DNA of 10,846 nt from Planctomycetota bacterium (GTDB taxonomy: Bacteria > Planctomycetota > Phycisphaerae > Phycisphaerales > Phycisphaeraceae), in NCBI GenBank assembly GCA_029267795.1, contig JAJUHR010000033.1, positions 1-10,846 on the forward strand, in the 5' to 3' direction. The notes below the pieces were generated by a model that was not told where the DNA came from, searched no databases, and worked only from the letters and a program-made list of their open reading frames with translations. Every line of letters begins with the position of its first letter. Within the stretch, counting starts at the first letter, position 1. Made by a program: the position numbers and the translations under genes. This document shows, in pieces, positions 8,501 through 10,846 of the stretch.

Positions 8501-9755
8501 GGCCGCCGCGGTCGAGGTGATCAGCCTGATCGCCCAGGCCCAAAAGCGGGACCAGTTGGTCGTGGAGCTGCTGCCCCAGCTGCGGCTGCTGGCAGACCGC
8601 AACCCCCGGTTCCTGTTGCTTCAGAACATCTTGGTGCAGATGTACACCGCGGTCGGTCAGTACGACAACGCGATCGCCGTCTCCACCCGGACGATGCAGG
8701 CCTTTCCCCAGAACGTCCGGCAGACACAGCTCGCTGCCGAGACCCTCGCCACGGCGCGACGCTGGGACGAAGCGATCGGCGTCGCGGAGAAATGGCGCGA
8801 GCAGTCGCCCCACAACACCCTGGCCCCGGATACCTTGATCGCCGAAGCCCACCTGCAGCTGGGCAACCCAGGCCAGGCCACCCAGCGGCTAAGCCCGTAT
8901 CTCCAGGCAGCCCTGGAGAACCCCGATCGAAACGCGGCCCTGATCAGCCTCTATGCACAGTCCCTGTTGATGAGCGGAAAGGCCGGCGAGGCGGCGAGCT
9001 TGTTGGAGCCGTTGCTTCCGCAGGGCGAGGGTTGGCGGAGGATTTGGGTGGGCTTGTCGACGGGCTTACCCAGTCGTCAGGCGGAGGGCTGGTTGCAGCG
9101 GGTCGAGCAGTTGATGCCGCCCAATTCCTTCGGTGAGCGTCTGGTTCTCGTAGAGGGTTGGCACCTCCTGGCGCGGCGGAGCGGGTCCGCAACTCATTGG
9201 CAGAAAGTACAGGACCTGCTGGGCCAGATGATTTCGCTGCCCGACGTTCCCGCCGAGGTCGTTGCCGGCATGGGCACGATCACGGAGGAGCGGGGCGACC
9301 GTAATTCGGCGGCAACTTGGTATCGCAAGGCTTTGCAGCTTAAATCCGACCTGCCCGTGGCGCAAAACAACCTGGCGATGATCATTGTGGATCTAGGCGG
9401 CGACCTGAATGAGGCGATGGACCTGGCCACCCGAGCCGTCCGCAGCAACCCGAATTCCGTCGCATACCTGGACACCCTCGCTCAGGTCCAGGCGAAGATG
9501 AACGACTACCCCGCGGCCATCGCGACGATGCGCAAGGTCGTGCAGCTGCAGCCCAACGAGCCACTGTGGCAATTAGGTCTGGCAGGGATGCTGTTGGACG
9601 GGGGGGATGCGACGGAGGCCCGCAAGCTCATTGAAACGCTCGAGGCCAGCGATCAGCCGGTGAGCCCCCTGCCCGAATCAATCCGCAGCCGGCTTCATTC
9701 CCTGCGGGTCCGCCTCGAACAGGCCAGCTCGCAGGCGGCGGGGACCGCCCCGTAA
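5574..9755 (+). CDS. Giant membrane-anchored TPR protein of the EPS operon
   Basis: A 1393-residue protein made almost entirely of helical TPR-like repeats. The N-terminus has a basic stretch (KTKRR, 6-10) and one hydrophobic helix (about 11-31) with no lipobox Cys. It is probably an uncleaved inner-membrane anchor with the repeats in the periplasm. Repeats begin near residue 43 (AAAQDDHATAVDLLGRYL) and the clearest run is at about 1244-1360, including AQNNLAMII, VAYLDTLAQV and a final LAGMLLDGGDATEARKL segment. This resembles the C-terminal repeats of the large TPR protein found with PEP-CTERM/exosortase EPS loci (PrsT type), but that protein is typically a shorter lipoprotein. The start is ATG 5574, overlapping the previous stop, with GAGGG at 5558-5562. 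An in-frame ATG at 5508 lies inside the sugar transferase and would precede the anchor by 22 unrelated residues, so I reject it. Likely a scaffold for the assembly machinery; the partner is unknown. Confidence 0.85.
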   Translation: MSIRSKTKRRLMILLTVVVVGVGLVAVVMAVRVHQINAEAERWRADGLAAAAQDDHATAVDLLGRYLRKHDDDVEALLRYAQCRVHVEMPNGKHIALAISTLRSVLANDPKNIEATRLLLGLYTKAGFNTETITIADGLLAQFPDDPEALSSKAIALVRMRKLQDALAVSMRCNEVAPLDYDTHWLTALIMLKLGRPVAEIIDRAAELRAKHPEDPWFELLQGHAHTLAENREEAAKWLRAAASHPPPSAEFIESLVRHFDAVRMFNEGLEVLEKSAAANEGNLQLQQMLIRRLWQADRAEAIIDRLGGVDAASPQSDSELLAFRALALIRLGRVAEAQPIVEALGQRKLDTTAKVWSTVLKVFPQAGRPNPKQLVDACNEALSRVPTNPYIRYFLGEGYVALNEQELALSAYRDAGALAPAWVMPFIGMARVFNATGDIQQAIAASREAFARAPNNIAAAVTLAVAWAGGLDGPLKGTESDLLAFIDQIQSAVPNEEQTIAIKVALLAKAGQKDEAAQVIRGVLAPPNQMSTQLRTRLAGLSRLAGLGLEDQLLQQGGGEAAIPQLVYARALDRLAKGDPQGGLKLLEEAMAQHENAGDGLGWRMNYAQYLEIIRDERAKDTWESLAREYPDRLEVQRAALESASAWADRGFIDQTIERVRQLGGERGLAWREARARWLLDSDQPQRDVPQAAGLLNEIIRVVPDRVPPRLLMARCMELMGNLDAAIENLSLASNLDPRSRPIALDLARLLQAKGEFDRARDQLERVVKDANTRPDEFKRAAMLLARQGETDEAIQSLLQAQGGEPQPDLLLAELYRMSNQLEKAEVVYGKLLETPNLATIRSAADFYASQGREEEAKRILALLDQVSLPPGVRLLTIADYTIRHVGPEQAMAYLQEATKEAPTNPASWRLLVLNNLRLGKVEEALAAARDAMQALSDDETFRFLVNQSELLRGIGDDVRFNPLIVSLVEEPENRAAAVEVISLIAQAQKRDQLVVELLPQLRLLADRNPRFLLLQNILVQMYTAVGQYDNAIAVSTRTMQAFPQNVRQTQLAAETLATARRWDEAIGVAEKWREQSPHNTLAPDTLIAEAHLQLGNPGQATQRLSPYLQAALENPDRNAALISLYAQSLLMSGKAGEAASLLEPLLPQGEGWRRIWVGLSTGLPSRQAEGWLQRVEQLMPPNSFGERLVLVEGWHLLARRSGSATHWQKVQDLLGQMISLPDVPAEVVAGMGTITEERGDRNSAATWYRKALQLKSDLPVAQNNLAMIIVDLGGDLNEAMDLATRAVRSNPNSVAYLDTLAQVQAKMNDYPAAIATMRKVVQLQPNEPLWQLGLAGMLLDGGDATEARKLIETLEASDQPVSPLPESIRSRLHSLRVRLEQASSQAAGTAP

Positions 9756-9782
9756 CCCAGCAACGTTCCGATTCCCCGAGCC

Positions 9783-9870
9783 TGCCCACCCGTCGTCGGT
9801 GTGGGCATTCCAAGCCGGCCAGACCGGTTAGGGCGTTTGTCGCTTCGGCGTAACGTCCCTCGGATGAGGG
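9783..9870 (+). other. Cluster of four short hairpins downstream of the TPR gene
   Basis: Four inverted repeats follow one another. (1) TGCCCAC 9783-9789 pairs with GTGGGCA 9801-9807. (2) CCGG 9815-9818 pairs with CCGG 9824-9827. (3) CGTT 9834-9837 pairs with AACG 9852-9855, enclosing CGC-TTCG-GCG at 9841-9850, a UUCG tetraloop. (4) CCCTC 9857-9861 pairs with GAGGG 9866-9870 over a 4-base loop. None has a T-run after it, so these are not classical intrinsic terminators. They could stabilise the 3' end of the transcript or act as Rho-linked or protein-binding structure. High GC makes some chance pairing likely; items 1, 3 and 4 are the better ones. Confidence 0.5.
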
Positions 9871-9980
9871 TGGCGGGGGTAGAACGCGGCGATGCCCCGG
9901 GATTTGCTGCGGTCTTGCTTCGCTCCACCACAGCCAGCCCAAGTTTCATCATCATGCACTTAGATAAAAATCACTCGTAA

Positions 9981-9996
9981 GCGTATTGGCGTATTG
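9981..9996. repeat. Perfect tandem repeat of GCGTATTG (two copies)
   Basis: GCGTATTG occurs at 9981-9988 and again at 9989-9996, directly adjacent. With only two 8-base copies it may be chance slippage. It lies 20 bases before the terminator stem, and no function can be assigned. Confidence 0.5.
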
Positions 9997-10016
9997 GTTC
10001 GCAAGCTGATCTTTGT

Positions 10017-10051
10017 AACCCCATGGGATTTTTTCCCCGTGGGGTTTTTTT
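10017..10051 (+). terminator. Strong Rho-independent terminator of the EPS operon
   Basis: The 11-base-pair stem is AACCCCATGGG (10017-10027) with CCCGTGGGGTT (10036-10046), containing one T-G wobble at 10024/10039. The loop is 8 bases (10028-10035) and seven T residues follow at 10045-10051. The T-run exists only in the forward direction, so it ends forward transcripts. It sits about 260 bases after the TPR stop and marks the end of the operon, separating it from the gene starting at 10821. Confidence 0.9.
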
Positions 10052-10222
10052 ATGGACTGTTTTTGGGGCGGTGAGTAGAGGGTCGTTGCAAGTTATCGGA
10101 CCTAAAGTCGAAGGCTACCCGTGCAGGCGGCACATCTTTCCCGCTTTTGACCGGAGGGTAGAAAACCCCAGCCTCGGGGCTCGACCGACCCTCAAACCAA
10201 CGCAGTTTTTTTCTTTTTTGGG

Positions 10223-10250
10223 TTGTTGGCCTCCGAACCCGGTGTAGATT
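10223..10250 (+). promoter_or_regulatory. Weak sigma70-like promoter candidate
   Basis: TTGTTG (10223-10228), a 16-base spacer and TAGATT (10245-10250) lie just after a T-rich stretch. Each box matches its consensus only partly (3/6 and 4/6). It is the best-placed pair I could find for the gene at 10821, but it would imply a leader of more than 550 bases. No sigma54 GG/GC pair with correct spacing was found nearby. Confidence 0.15.
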
Positions 10251-10556
10251 TGGACTGTCAACTGAAGGTCGAAGCACGTCGGGTTGACTCGAAGCTGTCA
10301 AGGAAGAAGTGGGTCATTCGTGGAGGCGGCAGCGGTTGGGAGAGGATGCCGCTGGCGGTTGTACCTGAGGTAAGGGTGGGGAACCGTGTTGATCGAACGC
10401 AGGGGAGGACCCTTGCAAAAGACCGTGAGGAATCGCCCCCGAGGTCGCCAACCGCACTATCGAGCGCAGGAGGAGAGACACCGATAGGCAAGGATTCATC
10501 GGTCACCGCGGCAATACGGAGGGTGGTTCCTAACGCGTGTTGCCAAGGGGATCCGA

Positions 10557-10577
10557 CTCGAGCATCCGCGGCTCGAG
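10557..10577. repeat. Perfect inverted repeat, 7-bp arms
   Basis: CTCGAGC (10557-10563) and GCTCGAG (10571-10577) are perfect complements around a 7-base spacer. It could be an operator-like dyad or an RNA hairpin in the leader of the gene at 10821. There is no T-run after it, so it is not a terminator. Confidence 0.55.
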
Positions 10578-10726
10578 ACGGGCAGCGGAGAAGGGTTAAG
10601 TCGCGACGTTTCCGTAAGCATGCATGCGTGTTTGAACGGATAGGGGCCCTGTACGCAGGAGTGACCGCGATGGAGTGCGGCGGCTGGCGGATCGACACGG
10701 AGGTTTGCTTCGAAGTGGTTCAAGAG

Positions 10727-10798
10727 CACCGCGAGGAGCGGTGGTGCACCGGCGCGGTGCTGGCTGCACGAGAGCACACACGCGGGCCCTGGTGGCCC
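10727..10798 (+). promoter_or_regulatory. Three consecutive hairpins directly upstream of the ribosome-binding site
   Basis: (1) CACCGC 10727-10732 pairs with GCGGTG 10738-10743. (2) GCACCG 10746-10751 pairs with CGGTGC 10755-10760 over a 3-base loop. (3) GGGCC 10784-10788 pairs with GGCCC 10794-10798. The first two share the CACCG/CGGTG core and could pair with each other's arms as alternative structures. The third ends only six bases before the Shine-Dalgarno, so folding here could affect translation of the next gene. This is inference from pairing alone. Confidence 0.4.
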
Positions 10799-10804
10799 AG
10801 GCAC

Positions 10805-10810
10805 AAGGAG
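10805..10810 (+). promoter_or_regulatory. Shine-Dalgarno AAGGAG fixing the start at 10821
   Basis: AAGGAG lies 10 bases before ATG 10821. It is the best match to the anti-SD sequence at any start in the window and identifies the last, truncated gene. Confidence 0.75.
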
Positions 10811-10820
10811 AGAAACGGTC

Positions 10821-10846
10821 ATGTTGAAGACTTCGCATAAGGTGGC
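10821..10846 (+). CDS. 5' end of a downstream gene (partial, unidentified)
   Basis: ATG 10821 opens a frame reading MLKTSHKV before the window ends. The start is supported by AAGGAG at 10805-10810. Two lysines and a histidine in the first eight residues would suit the n-region of a signal peptide, so a secreted protein is possible, for instance an exosortase substrate. Eight residues cannot prove this. The gene has its own leader and lies beyond the operon terminator, so it is probably a separate transcription unit. Confidence 0.6.

Larger units (their letters stand above)
9756..10016 (+). other. 3' untranslated region of the operon, with no supported gene
   Basis: This stretch lies between the TPR stop and the intrinsic terminator. 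I see no credible coding sequence. The forward frames are broken by stops, and the reverse-strand open frames run into the antisense of the TPR gene. It holds the hairpin cluster at 9783-9870 and a tandem 8-mer at 9981-9996. It becomes AT-richer after 9940. Confidence 0.6.
10052..10820 (+). other. Long intergenic/leader region without a supported gene
   Basis: About 770 bases between the terminator and the next start. I see no convincing coding sequence: the open forward frame from 10223 has none of the hydrophobic or acidic/basic patterning of its neighbours, and it runs through the next gene's start in another frame. A T-rich stretch lies at 10206-10219 (seven T, C, six T). Inverted repeats occur at 10154-10159/10188-10193 (GAGGGT/ACCCTC), 10480-10485/10498-10503 (ACCGAT/ATCGGT), 10510-10514/10540-10544 (GGCAA/TTGCC), 10557-10577 and 10727-10798. 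It probably holds the promoter and a long 5' leader of the following gene. I recognise no known riboswitch, tRNA or rRNA. Confidence 0.55.

Noticed and set aside
10129..10144. Sigma54-like GGCAC...GC element
   Set aside because: The spacing between GG (10129) and GC (10143) is two bases too long for the strict -24/-12 arrangement. A second candidate at 9988-10002 is one base too long.
10166..10181. Possible reverse-strand terminator (CCCC-GAGGCT-GGGG then TTTT on the minus strand)
   Set aside because: The core stem is only about 4 base pairs with a short T-run, and no reverse-strand gene is present for it to end.
10023..10247. 74-codon forward open frame
   Set aside because: Its start lies inside the terminator stem and it has no ribosome-binding site or recognisable protein pattern.
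10590..10606. A stretch resembling the 16S rRNA phrase GGGTTAAGTC
   Set aside because: Only about ten bases match and the flanks do not continue the rRNA sequence.
10258..10698. 146-codon reverse-strand open frame
   Set aside because: It has no start signal or family motif and is Ser/Arg/Pro-rich, as expected for chance frames in GC-rich DNA.
10223..10840. 205-codon forward open frame
   Set aside because: Its composition is patternless (Arg/Gly-rich, scattered Cys), it has no ribosome-binding site, and it overlaps the well-supported start at 10821 in another frame.

Overview
This is a GC-rich (roughly 65 %) bacterial window. It is dominated by one forward-strand operon for an exosortase-linked exopolysaccharide (EPS) system. 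In order it carries an exosortase, an EpsI/DUF3485-type exosortase-associated protein, a Wzz-type co-polymerase fused to a BY-kinase-like ATPase, a bacterial sugar transferase (phosphoglycosyl transferase), and a very large membrane-anchored TPR protein. No strand switch and no mobile element is visible. The set of genes, high GC and extreme third-position G/C suggest a Gram-negative-type bacterium. My guess is Planctomycetota, perhaps Phycisphaerae, because of the giant TPR protein and sequence style. This is an impression without database support; a proteobacterium or another PVC lineage is possible.

Layout. Positions 2-46 look like the last codons of an upstream gene. Genes then run at 43-921, 936-1616, 1613-4138, 4135-5577 and 5574-9755. 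Four of the five junctions, including the one with the upstream fragment, are the same 4-base ATGA start/stop overlap. The fifth is a 14-base gap with a Shine-Dalgarno sequence. The operon therefore looks translationally coupled throughout and the start sites are well fixed. After the TPR gene come four short hairpins (9783-9870) and a textbook intrinsic terminator (10017-10051). About 770 bases follow with no convincing protein gene but several inverted repeats. The window ends with a good ribosome-binding site and the first codons of another forward gene (10821-10846).

How the genes work together (family knowledge plus inference). The sugar transferase would load the first sugar phosphate on a polyprenyl carrier at the inner membrane. 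The Wzz/BY-kinase-like protein would control chain length and export. The TPR protein may act as an envelope scaffold. The exosortase and its EpsI partner would process or anchor secreted proteins bearing a C-terminal sorting tag. The polymerase, flippase, outer-membrane exporter and sorted substrate are not in the window.

The most notable feature is inside the co-polymerase/ATPase. Between the Walker A' motif and the rest of the nucleotide-binding domain there is a roughly 58-residue insertion. It matches the tandem 24-residue MshEN (GspE/PilB N-terminal) motif, a family known to bind cyclic di-GMP. This suggests a direct second-messenger input into EPS assembly.
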